This document shows positions 54,009 through 63,905 of a stretch of DNA of 64,000 nt, piece after piece. The notes below the pieces were generated by a model. The model made no database searches. It had not been told where the DNA came from and saw only the letters and a program-made list of their open reading frames with translations. Within the stretch, counting starts at the first letter, position 1. Each line of letters starts with the position of its first letter. This DNA comes from Pedobacter cryoconitis (GTDB taxonomy: Bacteria > Bacteroidota > Bacteroidia > Sphingobacteriales > Sphingobacteriaceae), in the NCBI RefSeq assembly GCF_014207135.1, contig NZ_JACHCC010000003.1, forward strand, positions 434,710-498,709, in the 5' to 3' direction. The translations under genes were made by a program, and so were the position numbers.

Positions 54009-54962
54009 TTATTTATCTTTTTTCGAGCCTCCTCCAAATACAGAGAAGTGTACATAACGTTTCGGATTAGCCTTCAAATCAATAATCAGGTTATCCAGGT
54101 TCTTAGAAGCGTTATTCAGGTTGTCGTACATTTTAGTATCGTTAACCAGTAAACCTAAAGTACCCTTACCATCATTCACTTTACTTACGATACCCTGAAG
54201 ATCTGCAACTGCTTTATTGGCATTGTCTATAGTCTGCTTAAAGTTTGCAGCCGCTACCTGATCAGTAATTTTATTGATATTAGCGAGGATTGCGTTAATG
54301 CGTTCATTATTGTTTTTCAGGTTAGAAGAGATAGATTCGGCATTGGCTAAAATAGCAGCTATCCTTTTACTCTCTGAACCCACAAGCCCATCAACCTTTT
54401 TTGAAGTTCCTTCAAGAGATGCCAGTGTACTGGCAATACTGTTGAAACTCTTGTTGACATTTTTCTGGAAATCAGGATTCAGAATGGAATTTACACTGGT
54501 TAGTATAGAGTCCATTTTACCGATAATCATTTCTGCCTTCTTCTGAACTGGCTGAACGGTTTCCATCAGGTTTTTCTCTACTTTAGAATTTAAAGTATCA
54601 CCTTCCTGAGCATAATCTTTACCACTACCCAAAGACATTACAATTGCTTTACTTCCCAATAGGTCGGTACTTTCAAGCCTTGCAATACTCGATTTTGGAA
54701 TATCGTATTTACCTTTGATTCTCAAAGTAGCCAGGATTGATCCGTCAGGTTGTAAAACCAGCTTGTCAACACGCCCGATCTGAAAACCATTAATCAGCAC
54801 TGGCTTTGAAATCGCTAAACCATCAACACGTGAGTATCTTGCATATAATAGGGTTTCACTCGAAAAGATAGAATTACCCTTCAGGAAATTATATCCGATA
54901 ATTAATAAGGCGATAGAAAAGGCTGCTAATATGCCTACTTTGGTTTCGTTTGCTATTTTCAC
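54009..54962 (-). CDS. MlaD/MCE-domain lipid-transport protein
   Basis: The 317-aa product has one N-terminal membrane helix (VGILAAFSIALLIIGYNFL), an MCE domain (about 38-120, VDGLAISKPVLINGFQIGRV and LLGSKAIVMSLGSG) and a long helical C-terminal part. MCE proteins carry phospholipids between inner and outer membranes. It follows the amidase gene by 20 bp. The usual Mla ATPase and permease genes are not in view. Confidence 0.93.
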   Translation of the reverse strand: MKIANETKVGILAAFSIALLIIGYNFLKGNSIFSSETLLYARYSRVDGLAISKPVLINGFQIGRVDKLVLQPDGSILATLRIKGKYDIPKSSIARLESTDLLGSKAIVMSLGSGKDYAQEGDTLNSKVEKNLMETVQPVQKKAEMIIGKMDSILTSVNSILNPDFQKNVNKSFNSIASTLASLEGTSKKVDGLVGSESKRIAAILANAESISSNLKNNNERINAILANINKITDQVAAANFKQTIDNANKAVADLQGIVSKVNDGKGTLGLLVNDTKMYDNLNNASKNLDNLIIDLKANPKRYVHFSVFGGGSKKDK

Positions 54963-54982
54963 GTATGGGGGTGTTGTTTTAC

Positions 54983-55825
54983 TTAATTTACTTCTGTTTC
55001 TCTTTTGTAGGTTTTTACAGCTTTGAATATGGCATTCACAATCTCAGCCTGTCCGCTTGCAGAATTGATATAATCCTCTTCAGCAGGGTTGGAAATAAAT
55101 CCGATCTCCGTTAATACTGCTGGCAGGCCGCATCGCTGTAAGATTAAAATTCCCTGTTCTTTAACACCTCTGTCAAACCTTTTATTGTCGCGGGTATAAT
55201 TATTTTGTATCAACCGGGCCAGCTTCAAACTCTTATCCCGGTATACATTTTTAAACAAAGATAGTATAATAAATGTTTCGGGATCCTTTGGATCGTATCC
55301 GTCGTAGTTTTTTTTGTAATCCTTTTCCAGACTGATATCTGCATTCTCTCTCAACGCTCCATCCTGTTCATTCAAGCGGTGACTACCCGCAACGAATGTT
55401 TCAACACCGCTGGTAGTCTTATTTTTGACGTAGCTGTATTTAGGAACCTTTCTCCCATTTTTTTTGGTATATCCGGTAACCACTTTATGGTCGGGCATAG
55501 AATTACAATGGATAGAAATAAATAAATCAGCTTTTGCAGCAGTAGCAATTTCCGGTCTGCGGTACAGGGACACATCGACATCAGTTTTTCTGGTATAAAC
55601 GATCTTTACTTCCGGCATTTCCTGTTCAAACTTTTTACCTAGTTTAAGGGCAACCTGTAAGGTGACATTTTTTTCCAGAGAATAGCTTCCTGCAGCCCCC
55701 GGTTTATCTCCGCCGTGCCCGGCATCAATAACTATAGTTTTTACTTTATATCCCTGGGATAGGGCAATATGCGTAGAGAGTATTAATAAAACCGAACATA
55801 GGAACGCATTTCTTTTCAATTTCAT
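54983..55825 (-). CDS. N-acetylmuramoyl-L-alanine amidase (Amidase_3)
   Basis: The 280-aa product has a signal peptide and an Amidase_3 zinc domain: TIVIDAGHGGDKPGAAG, EKNVTLQVALKLG, LFISIHCNSMP and AVLTEIGFISNPAEEDY (catalytic Glu). It cleaves the amide between MurNAc and the stem peptide in the periplasm. It heads a two-gene unit with the MCE gene and is divergent from the OstA genes, an arrangement seen in Bacteroidota. Confidence 0.94.
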   Translation of the reverse strand: MKLKRNAFLCSVLLILSTHIALSQGYKVKTIVIDAGHGGDKPGAAGSYSLEKNVTLQVALKLGKKFEQEMPEVKIVYTRKTDVDVSLYRRPEIATAAKADLFISIHCNSMPDHKVVTGYTKKNGRKVPKYSYVKNKTTSGVETFVAGSHRLNEQDGALRENADISLEKDYKKNYDGYDPKDPETFIILSLFKNVYRDKSLKLARLIQNNYTRDNKRFDRGVKEQGILILQRCGLPAVLTEIGFISNPAEEDYINSASGQAEIVNAIFKAVKTYKRETEVN

Positions 55826-56162
55826 TTAGCTTCTTTGTGTTTAATTTTCTGATATGTTAATTTTGTTGCCTGAATATAGCATTCTCAGATGTTTTTCAAT
55901 CTGAAAAAATGTAATTCTGGTGAAAAATCTATATGTATAATGCCTTATCGGGCACAAAGATAGTATAATAAAATTTTCCCGGAGAATAAGGAATGCAATG
56001 AAAGATCCAAAACCTGAAAGGTTGATATGTTGAACAACAGGATGTTTCGCCAACGAATAATTTGTTTTGAAATTATTTAATCTGTATTTGCTGTAATACT
56101 AGATTTATTATAGTAGATTTAGTAAATTCAGTAAGGTTTTATCCAATCATATTCAAATAGTT
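55826..56162. other. Control region between amidase and OstA/LptD genes
   Basis: A 337-bp AT-rich gap between divergent envelope genes. I see no gene and no strong hairpin or operator. The promoters for both directions must lie here, but no clear TTTG / TAnnTTTG pair was found. Confidence 0.5.
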
Positions 56163-56642
56163 ATGAAACTTTCAGCTAACATTATCTTATTGATTTCTAT
56201 TGTTTTACTAGTGTCAGACAGTGGGTTTACTTTTGCTTCTCAGGGATCTTCCATAACACAGGTGTCGCAGGAAAGGGACACGGCTAAAAAGATCGTAGTT
56301 AAAACTCAGCTCAGACCTGCGGGGGCCGGAACCCGCGCAAACTTCATCAGACAAGGTGACTCAAAATTAGCTTATTCGGCTGTCGATTCTACAAAATATA
56401 GTAAAGATGGCAGCACCATTTATTTGTATGGAAAGGCAAAGGTAACTTACCAGTCCTTTGAACTGGATGCCGATTATATTACCTATAACTCTAAAACCAA
56501 TACTGTTTTTGCCAGTGGCAGAAAAAACCAGAGGGGAAGATATGCCGGCAGACCAGTCATCCTGATGGAAAAACAGGGGGCCTCGGTAGCGGATTCAATT
56601 CTTATGAATGTTAAATCAGGTACAGGAACTGTTTTTCATTGA
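56163..56642 (+). CDS. Stand-alone OstA/LptA-like domain protein (LptD N-domain paralog)
   Basis: The 159-aa product has a signal peptide and then GDSKLAYSAVDSTKYSKDGSTIYLYGKAKVTYQSFELDADYITYNSKTNTVFASG, which matches the N-terminal part of the following LptD almost residue for residue (IEYSAVDSTKYSKDKSIIYLYGKARV...). It ends where LptD continues into its barrel. It may be a partial duplication or a short OstA-domain periplasmic bridge. It is intact, with no stop or frameshift. Confidence 0.85.
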   Translation: MKLSANIILLISIVLLVSDSGFTFASQGSSITQVSQERDTAKKIVVKTQLRPAGAGTRANFIRQGDSKLAYSAVDSTKYSKDGSTIYLYGKAKVTYQSFELDADYITYNSKTNTVFASGRKNQRGRYAGRPVILMEKQGASVADSILMNVKSGTGTVFH

Positions 56643-56863
56643 TTTAACCCACAGATTCATTGATGATTACAGGTGTAAAACAGCTGTCGGCAGAATGTTG
56701 TTTTACGTTGATTAATCAATCTGTTTTAAAATTATTTTTAACGCGTAAATTGTTGATAGTCTTATACTTGTGGCGATAAAGTTAAATAACTTTTAGACAA
56801 TTTGCATTTGCTCCCGGCAATGCTATATTTTTCGCTAATTTTGGACGTTTTGGGTTAAAGACA

Positions 56864-59632
56864 TTGCATTTATTACATTCACACAAGAATTTGAAATTTT
56901 TACGAACTATCATCTTACTGAATTCCATTATCTTACTGGTGTCAACCGGTCAGCAGGCTTTTGCTTCTGCTGGTTTTTCGATGCGCCAGGTATTACAGCA
57001 GCAGGATACAACAAAGAGAGACACTACCAGGCATAATAAAATTAAACCGGGAGAAACAAAAGTCAAAGGGGGAGACGTTAAGGAAGGCGGTGTCAATGCT
57101 AAAGGCGGGCCAGGTAAAGGTACTGTGGTTAAACAGGGTGATTCGAAAATAGAATATTCTGCAGTCGATTCTACAAAATACAGCAAGGACAAAAGTATTA
57201 TTTATTTATATGGAAAGGCGAGGGTAATCTATCAGTCTTTTGAGCTGGATGCGGATTATATCACCTATAATTCAAAAACAAATACCGTTTTTGCCAGTGG
57301 TAAAAAAAATGCTAAAGGGAAATATGTTGGCCGACCTATCTTTAAGATGGAAAAGCAGGGTTCTTCGGTAGCGGATTCACTCTCTTATAATACAAAATCA
57401 GGCAAAGGAACAGTATATAATACCTTTACAGAACAGGAAGGGGGATTCTTCTCCGGTGGACAGAGTAAACGCCAGCCTGATAATGAAATTCACGTCAAAG
57501 GAATGACTTATAGTACCTGTAATCTACCTCATCCCCATTTCGGGATTTTTATTACGAAAGGTATTGTAACCGATAAACAGATTATTACCGGACCAGTTTA
57601 TCTGAAGATTGAAGATATACCGCTTCCTTTAGGTTTACCATTTGCTTTTTTTCCAAAACCTAATAAACGAAATTCAGGGGTGATTATCCCGAATGTCGGG
57701 GATGACTATACCAGAGGATTCTTTTTCAGGGATGGAGGATATTATCTGAACCTGAATGACTATTGGGATGCAAAAATACTGGGAACTATTTATACCAGGG
57801 GGTCTTATGGTGCATCCATTACCTCCAATTATGTAAAACGTTATAAATATAATGGTAGTATCAAGGTAGATTATAACAGTAACCGTTATGGCCTGGAAGG
57901 TACACCGCAGTATAACCCGGTCAAAGATTATAGTATTCAGTGGCAGCACTCGCAAAATGCCAATGCACATCCGGGAACGAATTTCAATGCCAGTGTGAAT
58001 ATCAGGACAAGTGGTTATAATACGAATACTGCAGGGGGAAATAGCTATGATTTCCGTCAGATTACACAGAACGCATTATCTTCCAGTATCAGTTACGGAA
58101 GAACTTTTGCCGATGGCAAGGTTACTTTCGCGGCAGCTGCCAGGCATAGTCAGAACACACAATCGAAATCGGTAGATGTAACTTTACCTGATATCTCATT
58201 AGGGGTGCAGTCATTCAGTCCTTTTGATTCCAAAACCAGGGTAGGTGATCAGAAATGGTACCAGAAGATCACTGTGGGGTACTCTATGGTTGCTTCAAAC
58301 TCTATTTCAACCGTAGATAGTCTCCTGTTTACCAAAAAGGCAATAGACAGGCTGAGAAATGGTTTCCAGCATACTGTTCCTGTTAGTATCAACTTTACGG
58401 CCCTGAAATATTTTAACTTTTCTGCCGGAGGAACTTATATAGAAAGATGGCAGTTCCAGTCTACCCGCCAAACAGCTATCAGGGGGATATTGCAGAATGG
58501 CGTTGTTCAGCCTTATAAGACAGTGATTGATACTGTACAGGGATTTAACCGTTCAGGTGAATACAGTATCAATATGGGGGTGTCTACCAAAATCTATAAT
58601 ACGCTGCAATTTAAAAAAATGGGGAATCTGAAAGCATTACGTTTGGTAATGACGCCTAATGCGAATTTCAGTTACCGTCCGGATTTCTCGGATCCTTCAA
58701 AAGGAAATTATAAAGAGTTGCTTTATCAGGATGGTACTCCGGTCTATGATCCGGTTTACAACAGGAACAAAAGATATTCTATTCATGATGGTACTTTGTA
58801 TGGCGGACCAGGAGAGGGCAGAAATGCTAGTATCAGTTTTGGTCTGGATAATACACTGGAAGCAAAAGTGTTTTCAAGAAAAGATACAACAGGTACCGGG
58901 ATGAAGAAGGTTCCTATTATTCAGGGTTTAGGATTTAATGGTTCCTATAATTTCCTGGCACCTTCATTTAAACTTTCTGAGATTAGTTTCAACGGACGTT
59001 CGCAGTTCACCGATAAATTCGGGATTACCTACGATGGTTCATTTAACCCTTATGCCGTTAGAGATTCCATCTTTAACGGGCAGATTGTAGGTAAAAACCT
59101 GGTGGACAGATACACCATACCACGTTTAACCAGATTTAGTGTTTCTTTTGGCTATAGTTTAAATGCTGAAGCTTTTAAAGCGAGAAATGACAACCTCGAC
59201 AAAACAAAGAAACAGGCTACGCAAAATGGAATGACACCTGAACAGGCTGCACAGCTGGCACAGGTGAGCAGTGATCCAAATGCATTTGTGGATTTTAAAA
59301 TTCCATGGAATTTCACCTTCTCTTATCGTTTTGATTATATGAGACAGGCTAACGGGTTAATGCCTACAGCTACGAATACATTGAACTTTAACGGTGATTT
59401 TAACGTTACCCCTAAATGGAAAGTACAGTTTACTTCAGGATATGACTTTAAGAGTGCGGGACTATCGCCTACTTCATTCTCTATTTACAGAGATTTACAC
59501 TGCTGGGATATGAGTATTCACTGGATTCCAATCGGACCTTACCGGAGTTATAACTTGACCATCAAAGTGAAGGCTTCCATCCTGCAGGATTTGAAATTGA
59601 GCAAGCAACAAGCTTATTACACACGTTTTTAA
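56864..59632 (+). CDS. lptD: LPS-assembly protein LptD (Bacteroidota type)
   Basis: The frame begins at TTG 56864 with no ATG before the signal peptide; a TTG at 56891 (LKFLRTIILLNSIILLV) is an equally good start. The 922-aa product has a signal, a Lys-rich stretch (about 50-85), an OstA domain (about 95-190) and a long outer-membrane barrel (to the C-terminus; GPVYLKIEDIPLPLGLPFAFFPKP, then many YxF/T strands). LptD inserts LPS in the outer membrane. cinA follows after 9 bp. Confidence 0.92.
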   Translation: MHLLHSHKNLKFLRTIILLNSIILLVSTGQQAFASAGFSMRQVLQQQDTTKRDTTRHNKIKPGETKVKGGDVKEGGVNAKGGPGKGTVVKQGDSKIEYSAVDSTKYSKDKSIIYLYGKARVIYQSFELDADYITYNSKTNTVFASGKKNAKGKYVGRPIFKMEKQGSSVADSLSYNTKSGKGTVYNTFTEQEGGFFSGGQSKRQPDNEIHVKGMTYSTCNLPHPHFGIFITKGIVTDKQIITGPVYLKIEDIPLPLGLPFAFFPKPNKRNSGVIIPNVGDDYTRGFFFRDGGYYLNLNDYWDAKILGTIYTRGSYGASITSNYVKRYKYNGSIKVDYNSNRYGLEGTPQYNPVKDYSIQWQHSQNANAHPGTNFNASVNIRTSGYNTNTAGGNSYDFRQITQNALSSSISYGRTFADGKVTFAAAARHSQNTQSKSVDVTLPDISLGVQSFSPFDSKTRVGDQKWYQKITVGYSMVASNSISTVDSLLFTKKAIDRLRNGFQHTVPVSINFTALKYFNFSAGGTYIERWQFQSTRQTAIRGILQNGVVQPYKTVIDTVQGFNRSGEYSINMGVSTKIYNTLQFKKMGNLKALRLVMTPNANFSYRPDFSDPSKGNYKELLYQDGTPVYDPVYNRNKRYSIHDGTLYGGPGEGRNASISFGLDNTLEAKVFSRKDTTGTGMKKVPIIQGLGFNGSYNFLAPSFKLSEISFNGRSQFTDKFGITYDGSFNPYAVRDSIFNGQIVGKNLVDRYTIPRLTRFSVSFGYSLNAEAFKARNDNLDKTKKQATQNGMTPEQAAQLAQVSSDPNAFVDFKIPWNFTFSYRFDYMRQANGLMPTATNTLNFNGDFNVTPKWKVQFTSGYDFKSAGLSPTSFSIYRDLHCWDMSIHWIPIGPYRSYNLTIKVKASILQDLKLSKQQAYYTRF

Positions 59633-59641
59633 TGAATTTTT

Positions 59642-60889
59642 ATGTTAGCTGAAATTATTACCATAGGCGATGAGATACTGATTGGCCAGATTGTAGATAC
59701 CAATTCTGCTTGGATGGCTAAAGAATTAAATGCAATTGGAATTAAAGTTAAACAAATCACCTCTGTCTCTGATGATGCCGATCATATCATAGAGGCACTC
59801 AGTCAGGCTGAAAAAAGAGCTCAGGTGATTTTAATCACGGGTGGATTAGGCCCTACAAAAGATGATATTACCAAATTTACCCTGGCCAGATATTTCAAGA
59901 TGGAGATGCGCCGCGATGCCGCTGTATTGGCTCATGTAGAGGAAATATTCAGAAAGTTTAACCGCCCGATGATTGAATCGAACAGGAAACAGGCCGATGT
60001 GCCCGATGGTTGTACGGTTATCCAAAACCAGAACGGAACAGCACCATGTATGTGGTTTGACCATGAAGACCGGATTATAGTTTCTATGCCAGGGGTACCT
60101 TTTGAGATGATGTACCTGATGGAAGAAGAAATTTTACCGAGACTCAAAAAGGCCTTTAAATTGCCGGTTATCTATCATAAAACCATACTTACAGCAAACC
60201 TGGGTGAATCATTCCTGGCTCAGCAGATTGAAAGTATTGAAGATAGTTTACCTTCTTCTATTAAACTGGCTTATCTGCCAAAACTGGGTCAGGTCAGACT
60301 GCGTTTAAGTACATCAGGGGCTGATGAGGCCAAACTGAAAGCAGAAGTAGAGGTCTATGCACAGCAGATCATTGAAAAAATCAGGCCATATGTAGTGGTT
60401 GAAGATGATATTGCCCTGGAAAAAGCTATCCTGGATATCATGGAGAAGAAAGGACTTACCCTTTCTACCGCGGAGAGCTGTACGGGCGGATATATAGCCC
60501 ATCTGATTACACAACATCCAGGCTGTTCAACAGTATATGCGGGTGGTGCAGTGGCCTACTCTTACGAACTGAAGGAATCTGTTCTGGGCGTGAAGGCTGA
60601 GACCCTGGCAAAATATGGTGCGGTTAGTGAGCAAACTGTCATTGAGATGGCAGCTGGTGCAAAAACTCATTTTAAAACAGATTATAGTGTAGCCGTAAGT
60701 GGAATAGCCGGACCCGATGGCGGAACTGAAGATAAACCAGTCGGAACTGTCTGGATAGCAGTAGCCAACAAGGATGGGGTGGTCTCCAAACAGTTCAGTT
60801 TTGGTAACAAAAGAGTACAGAATATAGAGCGTTCTGCTATTGCTGCCCTCACAATGATTTTGAAACTACTGAAAGAAGATGCCAATTAA
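59642..60889 (+). CDS. cinA: CinA-family protein (competence/damage-inducible A)
   Basis: The 415-aa product has the N-terminal MoaB-like domain (IITIGDEILIGQIVDTNSAWMAKEL, VILITGGLGPTKDDIT) and the C-terminal CinA deamidase domain (STAESCTGGYIAHLI, VAVSGIAGPDGGTEDKPVGTVWIAV). The bifunctional protein acts in NAD salvage (NMN deamidase and ADP-ribose pyrophosphatase) in other bacteria. It starts 9 bp after lptD. Confidence 0.95.
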   Translation: MLAEIITIGDEILIGQIVDTNSAWMAKELNAIGIKVKQITSVSDDADHIIEALSQAEKRAQVILITGGLGPTKDDITKFTLARYFKMEMRRDAAVLAHVEEIFRKFNRPMIESNRKQADVPDGCTVIQNQNGTAPCMWFDHEDRIIVSMPGVPFEMMYLMEEEILPRLKKAFKLPVIYHKTILTANLGESFLAQQIESIEDSLPSSIKLAYLPKLGQVRLRLSTSGADEAKLKAEVEVYAQQIIEKIRPYVVVEDDIALEKAILDIMEKKGLTLSTAESCTGGYIAHLITQHPGCSTVYAGGAVAYSYELKESVLGVKAETLAKYGAVSEQTVIEMAAGAKTHFKTDYSVAVSGIAGPDGGTEDKPVGTVWIAVANKDGVVSKQFSFGNKRVQNIERSAIAALTMILKLLKEDAN

Positions 60890-60947
60890 CTGTAAAAAAG
60901 CCTTACTTTTGCAATCGATAGGAAATACCAAATTTACTGTAAACTAA

Positions 60948-62297
60948 ATGGCACAATACGAATTATTATTACCTAAAATGGGAGAAAGTGTTGCAGAAGC
61001 AACAGTCATCAAGTGGTTAAAACAACCTGGTGATATGATCAGTTTGGATGATACCCTGTTAGAAATCGCGACAGATAAAGTGGACTCTGAAGTTCCTTCG
61101 CCAGTTGCGGGAAAATTGATTAAACAATTATATAAGGAAGATGATGTAGTTCAGGTTGGTGCTGTAATTGCACTGATTGAAACAGATGCTGCCGCAGGTG
61201 AATCTGCTGATACAGTAGAGAAAACAGTTGTTGCTGAACCTGCTCCTGTAGCAAATATTCCTGGTACTGAACAGCTGAATGTGGTTGCACAACCTTCAGC
61301 AGGCAAAACAGAATCAGATCGTTTTTATTCTCCTTTAGTTAAAAATATAGCTGCCCAGGAACAGATTAGTTTAGCAGAGCTGGATCAGATTGCCGGTAGC
61401 GGATCTGATGGCCGTCTGACTAAAGATGACCTGTTGAATTATATCCAGAACGGACGTCAGCATACAGGTACTGTAGTTGCTGATCGTGTTCAGCCTGTAA
61501 TTAGCCAGCCAGTTGAAACAAACAATACACCTGCACCGGTTACAGCAGCAAAATCTGCTCCGGCCCAGCCAGTGGTTAGTGTAAGTGGTACTGACGAAAT
61601 TATCGAGATGGACCGCATGGGTAAACTTATTGCTGATCATATGGTCATGAGTAAGCAAACCTCAGCTCACGTAACTTCATTTGTTGAAGCGGATGTGACC
61701 AATATGGTATTGTGGAGAGATAGGGTAAAGAAAAATTTTGAGAAAAGAGAGAATGAAAAAATCACTTTTACACCAATCTTTATCGAGGCAGTAACTAAAG
61801 CAATCAAAGATTTTCCAATGATCAATGTATCCGTTAATGGGACTAAGATCATTAAAAAGAAAGATATTAATATTGGTATGGCTGCGGCCCTTCCAAGTGG
61901 AAACCTGATTGTGCCGGTTATTAAAAATGCAGATCAGCTGAATCTTGTCGGACTGACTAAATCTGTAAATGATCTGGCTAACCGTGCCAGAGCATCTAAA
62001 CTGAAACCGGACGAAACACAGAACGGTACTTTCACTTTAACTAACGTAGGTTCATTTGGTAACGTAATGGGAACGCCTATTATTAACCAGCCTCAGGTAG
62101 CGATCCTTGCTGTTGGCGCAATTAAAAAGAAACCAGCAGTATTAGAGACCGAATACGGTGATGTAATCGCTATTCGTCATATGATGTTCCTTTCGCTTTC
62201 TTATGACCACAGAGTAGTTAATGGTGCTTTAGGTGGTACGTTTGTACGCCGTGTAGCAGATTACCTGGAAAACTGGGATATTAACAGAGAAATTTAA
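60948..62297 (+). CDS. 2-oxoacid dehydrogenase E2 (dihydrolipoyl acyltransferase)
   Basis: The 449-aa product has a lipoyl domain (EIATDKVDSEVPS, lipoyl Lys K44), an Ala/Pro/Val linker, an E3/E1-binding segment (YSPLVKNIAAQEQISLAELDQIAGSGSDGRLTKDDLL), a second linker and the catalytic domain (about 220-449). The catalytic His is H421 in SYDHRVVNG; the usual Asp of DHRxxDG is Asn425 here. The branched-chain or general 2-oxoacid complex is likely; E1 and E3 genes are not adjacent. Confidence 0.92.
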   Translation: MAQYELLLPKMGESVAEATVIKWLKQPGDMISLDDTLLEIATDKVDSEVPSPVAGKLIKQLYKEDDVVQVGAVIALIETDAAAGESADTVEKTVVAEPAPVANIPGTEQLNVVAQPSAGKTESDRFYSPLVKNIAAQEQISLAELDQIAGSGSDGRLTKDDLLNYIQNGRQHTGTVVADRVQPVISQPVETNNTPAPVTAAKSAPAQPVVSVSGTDEIIEMDRMGKLIADHMVMSKQTSAHVTSFVEADVTNMVLWRDRVKKNFEKRENEKITFTPIFIEAVTKAIKDFPMINVSVNGTKIIKKKDINIGMAAALPSGNLIVPVIKNADQLNLVGLTKSVNDLANRARASKLKPDETQNGTFTLTNVGSFGNVMGTPIINQPQVAILAVGAIKKKPAVLETEYGDVIAIRHMMFLSLSYDHRVVNGALGGTFVRRVADYLENWDINREI

Positions 62298-62326
62298 TCC
62301 TTTACAAGAGGAAAAATATAAAACAG

Positions 62327-62359
62327 AAGGGGTGTCCGATTTTCGGATACCCCTTTTTT
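62327..62359. terminator. Terminator after the E2 gene
   Basis: AAGGGGTGTCCG (62327-62338) pairs with CGGATACCCCTT (62344-62355, one G-T pair), with a 5-nt loop, followed by T's. Strong rho-independent stop on the plus strand; the opposite HD gene ends 9 bp away and may share it. Confidence 0.85.
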
Positions 62360-62367
62360 AATGTTTA

Positions 62368-63243
62368 TTATCCTTTGTCACTTAGTCTGGAATACTTTCC
62401 GTCGATATAGAGTTCGGGATCTATCACCCGGTGTTTCAGACTGAAGCCCGGAGTGTACTCTTCATAGTCTTTAAATCGTTTGATTTCCTCTATCCGTTGT
62501 TTTCCAACAGGATCAGCTTCAATTTGGTTGAGTAGCTGTATATCATCTTTTTCGAAATCACCTTTCGAAATTACCTTTTTCTGAAACAGATATTTAAGAA
62601 TTTCAGTCAGTCGTTCGTTAGCGTAGAGATGTTCCTGTTTCCCAAAATATTCCAGGTTCAATATCTCATACTTTTTCTTAATCCATTTGGCCTGAGCCAG
62701 AGAAGTAATCATGATCCTTCCTTCGTGAATTGTCATAGAAGATAAGAACCGTTGAATCTCTTTCATCGTGATAAACCCGGCATAAAATAAGTCCCGGAGT
62801 GAATAATCTATTCTGTCTGCACAAAGATCGGGTAGGGGCTGTTCTAAAATTTTGAAATCCTGTCCGGTCAGTTCCTGAACTGTATAGCCGTGTTTTTCCA
62901 GTATTTCAGGAATACCAGAAGCGCTGAGGATTCTACCGTAGATTTCTTCATGATAATCTTCTCCCGGATGATCAAAAACATAATCTGTTACATGAGAAAA
63001 TGCAGTGTGTGAGATGTCATGGAGTAACCCCGCAACCTGCTCCAGTTCATTTCCTCCTAAACGTTGGATCAGCAGCATAACGCCTACCGAATGCTCATAT
63101 CTTGTTAGTGTTAAGGTTGGGTTAACGAGAAATATCCCGCCACCCTGGTGTATATTTTTAAGTCTCTTTACTGCCGGGTTTTCCAGGAGTTCTTCAACAA
63201 GGGCCGAAACCTGAAAGCTGCCGTATAAATTATCTTCTATCAT
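62368..63243 (-). CDS. HD-domain phosphohydrolase (dGTPase/YdhJ-like)
   Basis: The 291-aa product has HD-superfamily metal residues: H51 in RYEHSVGV, H75-D76 in LLHDISHTAFSH and an Asp in CADRIDYSLRD (about 143-146). The pattern NIHQGGG...TRYEHSVG is typical of dNTPase-like HD proteins. Substrate is unknown. It is cytosolic, monocistronic and converges on the E2 gene. The 236-bp gap upstream (63244-63479) shows no gene. Confidence 0.9.
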   Translation of the reverse strand: MIEDNLYGSFQVSALVEELLENPAVKRLKNIHQGGGIFLVNPTLTLTRYEHSVGVMLLIQRLGGNELEQVAGLLHDISHTAFSHVTDYVFDHPGEDYHEEIYGRILSASGIPEILEKHGYTVQELTGQDFKILEQPLPDLCADRIDYSLRDLFYAGFITMKEIQRFLSSMTIHEGRIMITSLAQAKWIKKKYEILNLEYFGKQEHLYANERLTEILKYLFQKKVISKGDFEKDDIQLLNQIEADPVGKQRIEEIKRFKDYEEYTPGFSLKHRVIDPELYIDGKYSRLSDKG

Positions 63244-63479
63244 TAAATATTAAAAATGTCGGGCAATTTACGGAAATAATGAGGTTTCATCTGCGTGTTT
63301 CGCCACTGCGGTTAATTATTCTCTTTTTTATTTTTCTGGCAGGTACTCAGAACTGCGCTTTCAGGCATATTTTATTAATATAAACAATTCATTAAATTTT
63401 CAGGATTCAATATTATTTCAATATAAATCGCTGATATTTAGGTTATCTATTTAAATAAATTAATCAAAAAACAATTCCT

Positions 63480-63863
63480 ATGAAAAACATTAAAACCTTA
63501 TTTGCGCTGATTGCCGGCTGCATTCTGTTGTTAACTTTCAGCATTCCTGGTTCAGCTTCAGCATCTCTGAACTTATTACCTAAACAAACAGCTACTGCAA
63601 CTAAACAAGCGGTTACAGTTCCTCAGAAAGCTTATACAGTTGCAGAATATGTAGCTCAGAATGGCAGACCTCCAAAAGGGTATGTGGGTGGAACAGTATT
63701 CCAGAACCGTGAAGGTTTATTACCACAGGGGGTAAATTACAAAGAGTATGATGTGAACCCGAAAGTTAGCGGACAGAACAGGGGAACAGAACGTATTATC
63801 CTGGGTGATGACGGCAGTCGTTATTATACAAATGACCATTACCAGTCATTCACACAGTTCTAA
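63480..63863 (+). CDS. Secreted guanyl-type ribonuclease (RNase Sa/barnase superfamily)
   Basis: The 127-aa product has a signal peptide (to about 28) and the microbial RNase fold: GYVGGTVFQNREGLLP (68-82), KEYDVNP (E89), RGTERIILGDDGSRYYTNDHYQSF (R101, R105, H120). This matches RNase Sa (VFQNRE, HEY, RGTRRI, GDHYATF) with the general base Glu, Arg and acid His all present, so it should be active. No inhibitor of the barstar type is in the remaining window. The next sequence is an IS3-family end. Confidence 0.85.
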   Translation: MKNIKTLFALIAGCILLLTFSIPGSASASLNLLPKQTATATKQAVTVPQKAYTVAEYVAQNGRPPKGYVGGTVFQNREGLLPQGVNYKEYDVNPKVSGQNRGTERIILGDDGSRYYTNDHYQSFTQF

Positions 63864-63905
63864 TAAACGAATTCCGTTGGGATAGATAAAAGGGTACCCG
63901 GAAAG

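Noticed and set aside
55841..56053. 70-aa open frame on the minus strand before the amidase gene
   Set aside because: AT-rich control region between divergent genes, no motif, no coding pattern.
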